NCBI RefSeq assembly: GCF_024256385.1
Contig: NZ_JAMLFW010000001.1
Coordinates: 3,162,001-3,226,000, forward strand
Source: Anatilimnocola floriformis
GTDB lineage: Bacteria; Planctomycetota; Planctomycetia; Pirellulales; Pirellulaceae
Reading direction: 5' to 3'
Length of the DNA: 64,000 nt
Notes under the pieces: generated by a model
The model's input: only the letters and a program-made list of their open reading frames with translations
Told to the model about the DNA's origin: nothing
Database searches by the model: none
Shown here: positions 8,571 through 18,857 of the stretch, one piece after another
How positions within the stretch are numbered: the first letter of the stretch is position 1
Layout of the letters: each line of letters starts with the position of its first letter
Made by a program: the position numbers and the translations under genes

Positions 8571-10799
8571 GTGAAAACAATGCTAGTAAGTGAATCCTCG
8601 CATCAACGATTCGTCGTGCTGTTGGTCCTCTGCATGGCCGGCGCGATCACAAGTTCATCTGCGGCGGAATTGCGACTGGAGAATCAGTTTCTGGCCAGAA
8701 CCGTCATCGTCGAGAACGGACGGCTGAGATCCACGCGCCTGGCTAACAAGTTGGACCGCAAGGAATTGAAACCCACGGGCGCGGAGGAATTTCGACTGCG
8801 GCTCTCGGCAGACGTGAACGACACGCAGCCAGACGTCATGCTGACCGCGGCAGATTTTGAGGTTACCACCAGCGACGCAACGGCGGACGCAATTCGCATT
8901 GAGTTGCGCAACAAAACTCACGGCGTGAGCGTTGCGGTGTGTTACACGCTGCAACCCGGGAAGCGTTACGGCCACAAGCACCTGGAGATCGTCTCGGATG
9001 AGGCAAGAACACTGGAATTGGTCGACATCGAATCACTGGACATTGCAGACGCATTTTCGCCTTACAAAGCGAAAGAGTTGATGCGGGCCTATGGCCGCTT
9101 TCTGCCCGCACTGGGGCAGCCTCTCTATACGAACGAGACGGCGACGTTCTGGGGTGTCGAATTCCCTGCGGCATGGAATCGTCTGGAAGGTGAGACCCTG
9201 CGCTGCGGCGTTCAATACGGAGAGAGGTTGCAGCCGGGGCGGAAATTTACGACGCATCGCGCGGTCTTTGGTGTTGGCGATGATCCCGAGTTTGTCCAAG
9301 ACGCCTTTCTGGAATACATCGACGAGATTCGCGCTTCGCCGGCAAAGTTAAGCGTGCAATACAACTCTTGGTTTGACTTTGGTGGTGGAATCACGCAGAA
9401 GAAACTGCAGCAGTCGCTGGACGCGCTGCATCAAGAGCTTGTGGAAAAACGCGGCTGCCGCCCGTTGGACGTGTATGTAATCGACGATGGCTGGCAAAAC
9501 TCGCGGCCGCCGCGGTCCCCATTGGCGGATTGGAGCAAAGGTCTCTATCCGGTCAACGAAGTGAACTTTGACGCCGATCTGCGGTCGGCACGCGCGGCGA
9601 TTGAAGCTAAAGGTTCGCACCTGGGACTGTGGGCCAGTCCGGCCTGCCTCTTTGGTGCGACCGCGAATCTTGAGGTCTTGGAGCAGAACGGATTCGAAGT
9701 TCTCGTCGGCGAGAAACATCCTAAGAGCGGGCGTGCCAAGAAAGCGATGTCGATGGCGGGGCCGAAGTATTTATCGTTACTCGAAAAGCGACTGCTGGAG
9801 ATGGTGGACATGGGTTCGGTCTACTTCAAGCTGGATGGCATCTTTGGAGATATGCAAAGCCGGCTATTTGAAACCGTTCCTGATCGCGGCACTCCGGTTA
9901 TGACGTCGCTGCTTCCTCCGGATGGCATGTCGGCGAACGATCCGCGGATCGACGATCCCAAGTTCGACGAAATGAAGCGCTATTACATCACCGTTGCGAC
10001 GCAGCGTTTGGCCGCCATCTTTGACAAAATGCACGCGAAGAACCCGCACGTTCGCATTCTGTGCCACAACGGCGCGACGATCAGCCCTTGGTGGCTGATG
10101 CACCTCGACGTCTTGAGCCTGGTGAACTGCAATGACGGGGCCCCTGGCGACCGCACGCTGCAGATGTGCTACCGGGATGGCTTGTATTACCAATTGACGC
10201 GGCGCGATGGCAACCAGGTGCCGCTGAATAGCTTCTTCAATCACGAGCCTGCGAAGGACGGAAATCGTTTCGATGACGCAAGTCCCGAGGCGTTCAAGAA
10301 CTACTTCTTTCTGGCCCTTTCCCGCGGCACGCTGACCGTCGAACTGTATTTCGTCGTGAATTCGCTCGATGCCAAGGATTTCGACGTTGTGGCCGACGGC
10401 CTCAAGTGGCTGCATCAAGCCGCGCCGGCCTTCAAGCGTGCGCGGATGCACGGCGGCAGTCCGGTCGGAGCGACTTCGGTCGACGAAGGGCAACTCAGCC
10501 TGAAGCGATTTCAACCGGCCGTCGACGCCAGCGTGTACGGCTACACCGGTTGGACCCAAACCCAGGGATATGTCTCGATCCACAATCCCAGTCAGACGGG
10601 AAAGCCCTACTCGTTCACGCTTGATCGCCGCTTTGGCCTGCTGCCGAACAGCGGCCCGTTTCAACTATCGGTCACCCATGGCGAGAGTGGGAAAGAATTG
10701 AAAAAGGAATGGAAGTTTGGCGAGACGGTAACGCTGAACGTGCAACCGCAGCAAGTCATCGTTCTGGATTTTCAGAGGAGTGAACCGCGTGAGAAATAA
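8571..10799 (+). CDS. Secreted GH36-like alpha-galactosidase (melibiase-type)
   Basis: A 742-residue protein with an N-terminal signal (about residues 1-31), an N-terminal beta-sandwich, and a (beta/alpha)8 barrel. Barrel landmarks are YNSWFDFGGG, VYVIDDGWQNSR, LGLWASPACLFG and VYFKLDGIFGDM, where the Asp of KLDG is the expected nucleophile of clan GH-D. Further down are VRILCHNGATISPWWL and LNSFFNHEP. It should release galactose or a related sugar from oligosaccharides or glycans; the exact specificity is not predictable. It overlaps the next gene's start by a few bases and faces the AraC-type regulator upstream. Confidence 0.85.
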   Translation: MKTMLVSESSHQRFVVLLVLCMAGAITSSSAAELRLENQFLARTVIVENGRLRSTRLANKLDRKELKPTGAEEFRLRLSADVNDTQPDVMLTAADFEVTTSDATADAIRIELRNKTHGVSVAVCYTLQPGKRYGHKHLEIVSDEARTLELVDIESLDIADAFSPYKAKELMRAYGRFLPALGQPLYTNETATFWGVEFPAAWNRLEGETLRCGVQYGERLQPGRKFTTHRAVFGVGDDPEFVQDAFLEYIDEIRASPAKLSVQYNSWFDFGGGITQKKLQQSLDALHQELVEKRGCRPLDVYVIDDGWQNSRPPRSPLADWSKGLYPVNEVNFDADLRSARAAIEAKGSHLGLWASPACLFGATANLEVLEQNGFEVLVGEKHPKSGRAKKAMSMAGPKYLSLLEKRLLEMVDMGSVYFKLDGIFGDMQSRLFETVPDRGTPVMTSLLPPDGMSANDPRIDDPKFDEMKRYYITVATQRLAAIFDKMHAKNPHVRILCHNGATISPWWLMHLDVLSLVNCNDGAPGDRTLQMCYRDGLYYQLTRRDGNQVPLNSFFNHEPAKDGNRFDDASPEAFKNYFFLALSRGTLTVELYFVVNSLDAKDFDVVADGLKWLHQAAPAFKRARMHGGSPVGATSVDEGQLSLKRFQPAVDASVYGYTGWTQTQGYVSIHNPSQTGKPYSFTLDRRFGLLPNSGPFQLSVTHGESGKELKKEWKFGETVTLNVQPQQVIVLDFQRSEPREK

Positions 10800-12261
10800 T
10801 ATGCGCATCAAGCTCGCCGTTCTGCACTTGGTGGTTGTTGCCCTGGCTGTTGCTCAAGCGACGACGACAGCTGCTGCGGAAGGGTCGTCGAAGAAACGTC
10901 CTAATATTCTGCTGATCCTCGCCGACAATTGGCGCTGGCCTAACGCTGGGATTCTTGGTGATCCGCTAGCGAAGACGCCAACGTTCGATCGCATTGCTCG
11001 CGAGGGAGTCCTGTTCACGCACACGTTCAATCCTGTCCCCTCGTGTTCGCCCACCCGAGCTTGCCTGCTGACAGGCAAATACGCGCATCAGCTGGGCGAA
11101 CGAGCGAGTCTCTGGAGCGCGTTCCCCCAAGACACCCCCGTGGTCACGGACCTACTGCGACAGGCAGGCTACCAGACAGGTTTTGCTGGTAAAGGCTGGG
11201 GCCCTGGAAACTTTGAAGTCTCAGGTTGGAAGGAAAACCCCGTAGGAGCTAAGTTCGAGAACTTCGCCAACTTCGCGCAACAGCTCGACAAGTCCAAGCC
11301 CTTCTTCTTCTGGCTGGGCAACACAGATACGGCGACCCGTGGCGGGCGACATCCTTATCTTGAAACCGCACTGGCCAAGCTGGATGCCAACAAACTAGCC
11401 GTCCCCAAGGAATTGCCTGATTGCCCCGAAGTTCGCCGCGATTTGCTCAACTATTACGGCGGAATCATAAAACTTGACGAACAGGCAGCCGAGGCCGTTC
11501 ATCTGCTGGAAAAAGCCGGTGAGTTGGACAACACCGTCGTGGTTTTTGCCAGTGACAATGGCTGGCAATTGCCGCGAGGATTGGCCAATTGCTACGACGC
11601 CGGTTCGCGAGTCCCGCTGGCGATTCGTTGGGGGCGCAATCTTCGCCCCGGCCACCGCGTCGATGACTTCATCAACGTCGCCGATCTAGGGCCGACATTC
11701 TTGCAAATCGCCGGCATCACGCCACCCAAGGAGATGAGCATGCGAGGCTTCCGCGAACTGCTCTTGGGAGAGAAAGACCCTTACTCGCGCGAATATGTCT
11801 TTCTCGAACGAGAACGCCACGCTGATGTTCGCCGCGAACATCAAAGCTACCCCATCAGGGCCGTGAGAACTCGCAACTTTCTTTACATCCGTAATTTACG
11901 CCCCGATCGTTGGCCCGCTGGTGATCCCGATGTGTACTTTTTGCACGACCGGCCGTATGGTGATGTCGACACGACTGCAGTAAAAGATGTCCTTCTCGCA
12001 CATCAAAACGACCCGGCATTCCAGAAGTACGTCTCGCTGATTTTTGCGAAGCGTGCAGCGGAAGAACTCTATGACCTGCACAAGGATCCAGACCAACTTT
12101 CGAATGTCGCCGGAGATCCCAGCAATGCCGAGCGATTAGCAGTGCTCCGCTCCTTGGTCCAGGAGTGGATGAAGTCCACTGACGATCCTCGCATTGATCC
12201 TGATTTCGAGGGGTTCGATGCGTTCCGCTACTACGGCACTCCGCCAAAATCTCGCCCCTGA
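10789..12261 (+). CDS. Secreted sulfatase, heparan-N-sulfatase-like
   Basis: About 490 residues with a signal peptide (RIKLAVLHLVVVALAVAQA). The sulfatase core follows: PNILLILADNWRWPNAG (metal site), the formylglycine motif SCSPTRACLLTGKYAHQLGE, then TGFAGKGWGPGNFE, FASDNGWQLPRG and the C-terminal subdomain LYDLHKDPDQLSNVA. The layout resembles planctomycete sulfatases annotated as N-sulfoglucosamine sulfohydrolases; that specificity is inference. GAGGAG at 10774-10779 best fits a GTG start at 10789; a GTG at 10780 and ATG at 10801 are alternatives. It is tightly linked to the preceding alpha-galactosidase. Confidence 0.92.
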   Translation: MRNNMRIKLAVLHLVVVALAVAQATTTAAAEGSSKKRPNILLILADNWRWPNAGILGDPLAKTPTFDRIAREGVLFTHTFNPVPSCSPTRACLLTGKYAHQLGERASLWSAFPQDTPVVTDLLRQAGYQTGFAGKGWGPGNFEVSGWKENPVGAKFENFANFAQQLDKSKPFFFWLGNTDTATRGGRHPYLETALAKLDANKLAVPKELPDCPEVRRDLLNYYGGIIKLDEQAAEAVHLLEKAGELDNTVVVFASDNGWQLPRGLANCYDAGSRVPLAIRWGRNLRPGHRVDDFINVADLGPTFLQIAGITPPKEMSMRGFRELLLGEKDPYSREYVFLERERHADVRREHQSYPIRAVRTRNFLYIRNLRPDRWPAGDPDVYFLHDRPYGDVDTTAVKDVLLAHQNDPAFQKYVSLIFAKRAAEELYDLHKDPDQLSNVAGDPSNAERLAVLRSLVQEWMKSTDDPRIDPDFEGFDAFRYYGTPPKSRP

Positions 12262-12309
12262 TCACCCACCTGTCGCCCTTCCAATTCTCCTTGCTTCGAA
12301 AGTCCTCCT

Positions 12310-15300
12310 ATGCAACGTCAATATACACGCTGTCTGAGCATTGCTTTGTCATTCACTTTGCTGTGCGCAGCGGGAGTAGCGATCGCTCAGAACTTGTCCG
12401 GCCAATCCGCAATGGCCGGTACGCTCGTGTTTGCAGGAACTGCGGGCCCGGGGCAAGGCAAGCACATTGTCTTTCTCGCCGGGGACCACGAGTATCGGTC
12501 CGAAGAATCGTTGCCGGCGCTCGCGCGGATTCTCGCCAAACATCACGGCTTCAAGTGCACGGTGCTGTTCAATATCGACAAGGACAGTGGCGAGATCGTG
12601 GCCGGCAACTCGAACATGCCGGGGATGGAGGCGCTCGACACTGCCGACCTCGCAGTCGTCTTTCTGCGGTTTCAGCACTTTCCGCCGGAGCAGATGAAGC
12701 ACTTCGACGCCTACCTGAACCGGGGCGGACCCGTTGTCGGGTTGCGGACAGCGACACATGCCTTCCAAATCAAAGGCCAGGACCCGTTCGCGAAGTATTC
12801 GTCCAGTTACAAGGGGGCTGAATACGATCGGGGCTTCGGTCACCAGGTGCTCGGTCAAACCTGGATCGGACATTACGGGACGAATCATCGGCAAAGCACC
12901 CGAATCACGCTCGTTGCCGACAAGCAGACCCATCCGATATTGCGCGGAGTCAAGGATGTCTGGGTGCAGGCCGGCGGATATGTCGGCAAGCCGGTGGATG
13001 GCGAGATCCTGACCATGGCTCAGCCACTCAACGGAATGACTCCCGAATCGCCCGCCGACGAAACCAAGCCGCCAATGCCCTCCGAGTGGACGCGGAGTTA
13101 CAAGTCCCCGTCGGGCAAGGTCGGTCGCGTCTTCACGTCGCTGTACGGCACCTCCGAAGACGTGCTCAATGCCGGTTATCGCCGGCTGCTCGTAAATGGC
13201 TGCTTCTGGGCCCTGGGGCTGGAAGACGCCATCAAGCCGGATGCCAAGATCGACTTCGTGGGTCCGTTTAAGCCAAACACGTTTGGCGGCGGCGCGTATG
13301 CCCGCGGCATCAAACCGGAAGCATACGCCGGTTTCGAGAGTCCGATTCCCGCCAACAATAACACGAAGAATCCACCTGCTCCACCAGCGGCCAAGGATGT
13401 CCCCGTTATCACCGCGCCGGCTGCGGCGCTCGTCACCGGCAAGCCGGCTCGATTCGTTCGCATTGAGTTGCCCGGCGACAAACGCATCCTGACGCTGGCC
13501 GAAGTGGAAGTGTTCAGCGCCGGCCGCAATATCGCTGCCGGCGGCAAGGCGACGCAGTCAAGCACGCATGGCGGCGCCGCCGCGTCGCGGGCTATCGACG
13601 GCAACAAGCATCCTGACTGGGGCAAAAACGGTCAGACGCACACTGCCAACTCAGGTGAGAAGAATCCTTGGTGGGAACTTGATCTGGGTGAAGCGAAAGA
13701 CATCGACAAGGTCGGCGTGTGGAATCGCAGTGGGTTCGAGAACCGGCTCGAAGGCTTCACGCTCACCCTGCTCGATGTGGATCGCAAAGAAGTCTTTTCC
13801 GTGAAGGGTGTCGCGGCGCCGCAGGGACTCGAAGTTGACGTCAAGAAGGACGGCAAACTGCAGTATCTCGCGTACGATGGCAAGCCCGGCCAACCAGTCG
13901 GCGGAAAAGTTCAGCTGGCCGGTGGTGACCAAGGCGCGAAGCCGCATGAACCCGCGCTGGCCGAGGTGCCGGCCGACTATCGCGACCCAGCCCCCTTCAA
14001 GTTTCAGAAGGAGGACGTCGTTGCCATTTTGGGTAACGGTCTCGCCGATCGGATGCAGCACGACGGCTGGCTGGAAACGGTCCTGCAGAGTGAGTTGCCA
14101 GGCCAGCAAGTGCGGTTTCGCAATCTGAGCGCGAGTGGCGACCGGCCGAATTCGTATCCACGGAGCGGCGGCGCGACTTCGATGACCGAATATCTGCGGC
14201 ACGTGAAAGCCGACGTCGTGCTGGCCTTTTTCGGTTACAACGAGTCGTTCGACGGCAAGCCGGAGGAGTACAAAGCTCAGCTGCTCGAATTCGTGAAGCG
14301 GACGCGCGGCGCGAAACCGAATGGCCAGAGCCTGCCGCGGATCGTGCTGTTCAGCCCCATCGCGCACGAAGACACCCGCAATCCGAATGTGCCGGACGGC
14401 AAAGCGCACAACGTGCAGCTGGAAGCCTACACAAAAGCAACGGAAGCAGCTGCGAGAGAAGCAGGGGTTGGCTACGTCGATCTGTTTAATCCCACCCGAA
14501 AACTGTTCGAGAGTGCGAACATGCCCCTCACGATCAACGGGGTGCATCTGTCGGACCAAGGCAACCGCCGCCTGGCGGAAATCATCTCGCAAGGCTTGCT
14601 AGGCAAGACGGTGAACGCCTCAGCGTCGCTGCAACCGCTGCGGCAGGCTGTGTTGGACAAGGATTTGATTTGGAACAATCGCTACCGAGCACGGGATGGC
14701 AACGATATCTGGGGCGGGCGCTCCAAGTTGGCCTTCACCAATGAGCAGACGAATGCCGCGGTGCTGCAGCATGAACTGTCGATGCTCGACGTGATGGCTG
14801 CCAATCGTGACGCTCGGGTGTGGGCCGTGGCCAGCGGCAAGGATGCGCCGGTCGACGACAGCAAGGTTCCGCAGCCCGTCGAAGTCATTTCGAACGTCGG
14901 CGGCAAGAGCAAGAGTTCGAGCGCCGTGAAGGAAGGGACGCTGAGCTATGTCGGCGGCGAAGAAGCCATCCAGTACATGGCCGTCGCCAAGGGTTTTGAG
15001 GTGCGCCTGTTCGCTGATGAGGCGATGTTCCCGCAGCTGGCGAATCCCGTGCAAATGCAGTTCGACACCAAGGGGCGGCTGTGGGTCGCGGTCTGGCCGA
15101 CCTATCCGAACTGGGAGCCGCTCAAGCCGATGACCGATGCGCTGCTCATCGTGCACGATGACAATAGCGACGGTCGGGCTGATCGCGTGACGGAGTTTGC
15201 CAAGGTTCAGAATCCGTTGGGTTTCGAGTTCTGGAATGGCGGCGTCATTGTCACGAGCGCTCCGGAGATTTTGTTTCTCAAGGATACGAATGGCGACGAT

Positions 15301-17454
15301 GTCGCCGACGTGCGCATCGTGATGTTGCAGGGCGTCGATTCATCCGACACGCACCACGGCGCCAACAACCTGGTCTATGGCCCGGATGGCGGTATCTATT
15401 GGCAGAGCGGCGTCTTCATGGTGCACAACCATGAGCATCCCTGGGGGCCCTCGTTGCAGTCGTCCGCCAGCGCCATGTATCGCTTCGATCCGCGGCGTTT
15501 CACCATTGCCTTACATGCAAACAACTCGCCGAATCCGCACGGCATTGCGTTCGATAACTGGGGATACCATTACGCTACCGACGGCACCGGTGGCCGGGCT
15601 TTTCAGGTCCGCCCGGACAAGAACGGCTTCAAAATGCAGGATCTCTTGAAGAAAGAAGTCCGCCCCGTAACGGCCAGCGAAGTCGTCAGCAGTGCGCATT
15701 TCCCTGAGTCGATGCAGGGGGATTTCCTGATCTGCAACGTGATTGGCTTCCTAGGGATTAAGCACTATCACCTGGAGCGCAATCCCGAGACCGGCAATGT
15801 CTGGGGCGAGCCGGCCGGTGATGAACTGGTCGCCGTCCGGTCGAATCCCGACGGTACGAAGTCGGAGGAAAAGTCGCGCGGTTTGCTGATGAGTGCTGAC
15901 AAGAACTTTCGCCCCTCGGATGCGATCTTCGCGCCCGATGGATCGCTGTACATCAGCGACTGGCACAATATGATCATCGGCCACATGCAACACAACATCC
16001 GCGATCCCAATCGCGATCACACGCACGGCCGAATCTACCGGATGACCGCCAAGGGGCGTCCCTTTCAGCAACCGGTCGCCATTCATGGCCAGCCGATCCC
16101 GGCGTTGCTCGATAATCTGAAATCGCCCGTCGACGGAATCCGTCATCGCACGCGAGTCGAATTGAGTGGCCGCGACACCAAGGAGGTCATGGCGGAGACC
16201 AAGAAATGGATCAAGCAGTTTGACCCGACGAAGGCAGAGGACGCGCATCATCTGCTGGAAGCGCTTTGGCTGCACCAGCAGCACAATGTCAAGAATCAGG
16301 GATTGCTCAACCAGGTGCTGCTGCAATCGCCCGTGCCTCACGCGCGGATCGCGGCGGCCACCGTGAAGCACTTCTGGGAGAATGTAGACAAGACCATCCA
16401 CGGCGGCGTGATTAACGAAACTCTGGCGACAACGGGGAAAAAGTCGGGCATCCTCAGCGACACCCCCGAGCTCACGACCATCCGCATCGGCACCATCCCC
16501 GAGAAGATGATGTATGACGTGAAAGAGCTGACCGTGAAGCCGGGCAAGAAAGTCCGGCTCACGTTTGCCAATGCCGATTTCATGCCGCACAACATCCTGC
16601 TCGTGAACCCGGGCAAGGCCGATGAAGTCGGGCTGCAGGCGATCGCACTGGGTGCCGGCGGCTTTGAGGTGGGTTTCGTGCCGAAGAGCAAGGACATTCT
16701 GTGGTCGATCAAGTTGGTGGACTACGGGCAGGAGGAGTCAATCGACTTCACGGCTCCGACTGCCGAAGGGGCGTACCCGTATATCTGCTCTTTCCCGGGG
16801 CACCACCAGTTGATGCGCGGGACCCTGTTTGTGACGAATAATCTCCAGGAGTTCCTGGCGAAGAACCCTCAGCAGGTGAAGAAAATCACGGAATGGAAGC
16901 TCGACGACCTGACAGCGGACCTGAAACGCGTGGGAGAGCAACGGAACCACGCCCAGGGCAAGATGCTGTTCAACACTCTGGCGTGCGTCCAGTGCCACAA
17001 ATTGGGCGCGAAGGACTTTTCACTTACTGCAGGTCACTCCGGCGGTGATCATCTCGGTCACCACGGGATGGCGCCGACGCGGGCAATCGGTCCGAATCTC
17101 GAAGACGTCGTCAAAAAGTACAAGGGGGATGCGAAAGCCGTGCTGCACGAGATTCTGGAGCCCTCGCACAATATCGAGGAGAAGTATCGCACGATTTCGC
17201 TGGCCCTCGATGACGGGACAATAGTGACCGGCAACGTCGTTTCTGAGGACAAGAAAACGATTGTGCTGTATTCCCCGACGCCTGTCCCGAAGGAACATAC
17301 GATTGCGAAAGAGTCGATTGATTCGCGCTTGCCGTCAGCCCTGTCGATCATGCCTGCTGGCCAGTTGAATACGCTGGACAAGGAACAAATCCTGGACTTG
17401 CTCGCATTTCTGCTGGCGACAGGAGATTCCGAGCACGCCGCGTTCAAAAAGTAG
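12310..17454 (+). CDS. Giant ThuA/discoidin/SGNH/PVC-propeller/cupredoxin/cytochrome c protein
   Basis: A 1714-residue exported protein (signal at 1-27). Domains in order: ThuA-like (about 51-307, FLAGDHEYRSEESLPAL and GGPVVGLRTATHAF); discoidin/F5-8C (about 381-514); SGNH/GDSL-like (about 569-767, AILGNGLADR and NGVHLSDQGNRRLAE); PVC-type membrane-bound dehydrogenase propeller (about 887-1247); a cupredoxin (about 1392-1509) with copper ligands in FMPHN and PYICSFPGHHQLM; and a PVC heme-binding cytochrome c domain with CVQCH (Cys1559, Cys1562, His1563). Copper plus heme suggests electron transfer coupled to sugar oxidation in the periplasm. Such fusions are typical of Planctomycetes; the substrate is unknown. 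No frameshift seen. Confidence 0.9.
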   Translation: MQRQYTRCLSIALSFTLLCAAGVAIAQNLSGQSAMAGTLVFAGTAGPGQGKHIVFLAGDHEYRSEESLPALARILAKHHGFKCTVLFNIDKDSGEIVAGNSNMPGMEALDTADLAVVFLRFQHFPPEQMKHFDAYLNRGGPVVGLRTATHAFQIKGQDPFAKYSSSYKGAEYDRGFGHQVLGQTWIGHYGTNHRQSTRITLVADKQTHPILRGVKDVWVQAGGYVGKPVDGEILTMAQPLNGMTPESPADETKPPMPSEWTRSYKSPSGKVGRVFTSLYGTSEDVLNAGYRRLLVNGCFWALGLEDAIKPDAKIDFVGPFKPNTFGGGAYARGIKPEAYAGFESPIPANNNTKNPPAPPAAKDVPVITAPAAALVTGKPARFVRIELPGDKRILTLAEVEVFSAGRNIAAGGKATQSSTHGGAAASRAIDGNKHPDWGKNGQTHTANSGEKNPWWELDLGEAKDIDKVGVWNRSGFENRLEGFTLTLLDVDRKEVFSVKGVAAPQGLEVDVKKDGKLQYLAYDGKPGQPVGGKVQLAGGDQGAKPHEPALAEVPADYRDPAPFKFQKEDVVAILGNGLADRMQHDGWLETVLQSELPGQQVRFRNLSASGDRPNSYPRSGGATSMTEYLRHVKADVVLAFFGYNESFDGKPEEYKAQLLEFVKRTRGAKPNGQSLPRIVLFSPIAHEDTRNPNVPDGKAHNVQLEAYTKATEAAAREAGVGYVDLFNPTRKLFESANMPLTINGVHLSDQGNRRLAEIISQGLLGKTVNASASLQPLRQAVLDKDLIWNNRYRARDGNDIWGGRSKLAFTNEQTNAAVLQHELSMLDVMAANRDARVWAVASGKDAPVDDSKVPQPVEVISNVGGKSKSSSAVKEGTLSYVGGEEAIQYMAVAKGFEVRLFADEAMFPQLANPVQMQFDTKGRLWVAVWPTYPNWEPLKPMTDALLIVHDDNSDGRADRVTEFAKVQNPLGFEFWNGGVIVTSAPEILFLKDTNGDDVADVRIVMLQGVDSSDTHHGANNLVYGPDGGIYWQSGVFMVHNHEHPWGPSLQSSASAMYRFDPRRFTIALHANNSPNPHGIAFDNWGYHYATDGTGGRAFQVRPDKNGFKMQDLLKKEVRPVTASEVVSSAHFPESMQGDFLICNVIGFLGIKHYHLERNPETGNVWGEPAGDELVAVRSNPDGTKSEEKSRGLLMSADKNFRPSDAIFAPDGSLYISDWHNMIIGHMQHNIRDPNRDHTHGRIYRMTAKGRPFQQPVAIHGQPIPALLDNLKSPVDGIRHRTRVELSGRDTKEVMAETKKWIKQFDPTKAEDAHHLLEALWLHQQHNVKNQGLLNQVLLQSPVPHARIAAATVKHFWENVDKTIHGGVINETLATTGKKSGILSDTPELTTIRIGTIPEKMMYDVKELTVKPGKKVRLTFANADFMPHNILLVNPGKADEVGLQAIALGAGGFEVGFVPKSKDILWSIKLVDYGQEESIDFTAPTAEGAYPYICSFPGHHQLMRGTLFVTNNLQEFLAKNPQQVKKITEWKLDDLTADLKRVGEQRNHAQGKMLFNTLACVQCHKLGAKDFSLTAGHSGGDHLGHHGMAPTRAIGPNLEDVVKKYKGDAKAVLHEILEPSHNIEEKYRTISLALDDGTIVTGNVVSEDKKTIVLYSPTPVPKEHTIAKESIDSRLPSALSIMPAGQLNTLDKEQILDLLAFLLATGDSEHAAFKK

Positions 17455-17664
17455 CTCAGTTTCCGCTCGACGAAGTTAATCGCCATGTTCAATTCCTTGA
17501 CTCCCTCGCGCGCACTGATTTCGCTGTGCGACTTGTGTTTTCCAAGCCTGGCTACAGCGCAGCAAACCGAGCCCCTGACATTTTTGAAACAGCATGAACC
17601 TAGCCCATTGAAGTTCATCCGAATTTCGAGCCCGGTCCGGTTAGCGTCACGGCTCGCACTCCCA

Positions 17665-18732
17665 ATGATCTTATGTAGTCTCGTGTTATTGCTCGTCGTT
17701 TCCGTTGCCGGTGCCGGCGAGCTTGATCTGGGCGCGATGGTGAAACCCGCGCCGGTGACGGCCAAGCTCTTCGATCCGGATTACAACATCTGGTGCGGTG
17801 CGCCGATCAAAGGGGTTGACGGCAAGTATCACGTGTTCTACTCGCGCTGGCCGCGAAAGCTGGGGCACCAGGCGTGGGTGACGAATTCCGAGATCGCTCA
17901 CGCCGTGGGCGATTCGCCGCTGGGTCCGTGGAAACATCATGACGTGGCGCTGCCGGCCCGCGGGGCGAAATTCTGGGATGGTTCTTGCACGCACAACCCG
18001 AACATCGCGCAAATCGGCGGCAAGTATTGCCTATTCTACGTGGGCAATTATGGTGACGGTGAGATCGGCAAGGGATTGAACTGGACGCACCGCAATCACC
18101 AGCGCATCGGCGTGGCGATCGCCGACTCCCTCAACGGCCCATGGCAGCGGCTTGATCAGCCGATCGTGACCATTAGCGATGACAAGACCGCGTTCGATTC
18201 ACTCTGCGTGACAAACCCGGCCGGCTGCGAGCGCGCCGATGGCGGGGTGCTGCTGGTCTACAAGGCCGTCGAGTACGTCGAGGGGAAGATTGGCGGCGGC
18301 AAGGTTCGCTACGGCGCCGCGATGGCCGACAAACCCGAAGGCCCATACACGAAGAAACCCGGGCGCATCTTCGAATCGGACGATGCCGACGCCGGCAAGC
18401 ACTGGATGCTGGCAGAGGATCCGTACATCTGGTTCAGCAAACAGTATGGCAACCGGTACTACGCCGTGGCGCGGGACGTGGTGGGCAAGTTCACCGGCGC
18501 CTCCGGCGGCATCGTGCTGTTCCAGTCGGAGGATGGGTTGAACTGGAAGCCGGCGAGCCACCCGAAGGTCCTGGGCAACCGCTACCAATGGGCCGATGGC
18601 ACGACGAGTTTCAGCACGATCGAGCGGCCGGCGCTGCTGTTCGACGGCGAGACGCCCATCGTCCTCTTCGGCGCCGCCAGCGACAACAAGAACCGCGACG
18701 GCACGTTCAACGTGCAGATCCTGCTGAAGTGA
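17665..18732 (+). CDS. Secreted GH43-like glycoside hydrolase family protein
   Basis: About 355 residues of a five-bladed propeller hydrolase. Motifs are PDYNIWCGAPIKGVDGKYHVFYSRWP, WDGSCTHNPNIAQIGGKYCLFYVG, SLCVTNPAGCERADGGVLLVYK, HWMLAEDPYIWF and GTTSFSTIERPALLFDG. The pattern fits GH43/GH32-type planctomycete proteins, but I cannot assign a substrate. The start at 17665 gives a clean signal peptide (MILCSLVLLLVVSVAGAG). The frame is open upstream to an ATG at 17485; that 60-residue extension contains a second signal-like segment ending ATAQQ and could be the remnant of another gene's 5' end. Confidence 0.72.
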   Translation: MILCSLVLLLVVSVAGAGELDLGAMVKPAPVTAKLFDPDYNIWCGAPIKGVDGKYHVFYSRWPRKLGHQAWVTNSEIAHAVGDSPLGPWKHHDVALPARGAKFWDGSCTHNPNIAQIGGKYCLFYVGNYGDGEIGKGLNWTHRNHQRIGVAIADSLNGPWQRLDQPIVTISDDKTAFDSLCVTNPAGCERADGGVLLVYKAVEYVEGKIGGGKVRYGAAMADKPEGPYTKKPGRIFESDDADAGKHWMLAEDPYIWFSKQYGNRYYAVARDVVGKFTGASGGIVLFQSEDGLNWKPASHPKVLGNRYQWADGTTSFSTIERPALLFDGETPIVLFGAASDNKNRDGTFNVQILLK

Positions 18733-18857
18733 GCGGGAATTTGCACGAATCGAATGTTGTGGAAAGAAAAAAAGCCGCTGGCAGGCCCCAGCAAAAGCTA
18801 GGAGAAGCCATGGGCCAGACAGATGGTGGTTAACGCCGCATTCCGTCTGCTATTGGG

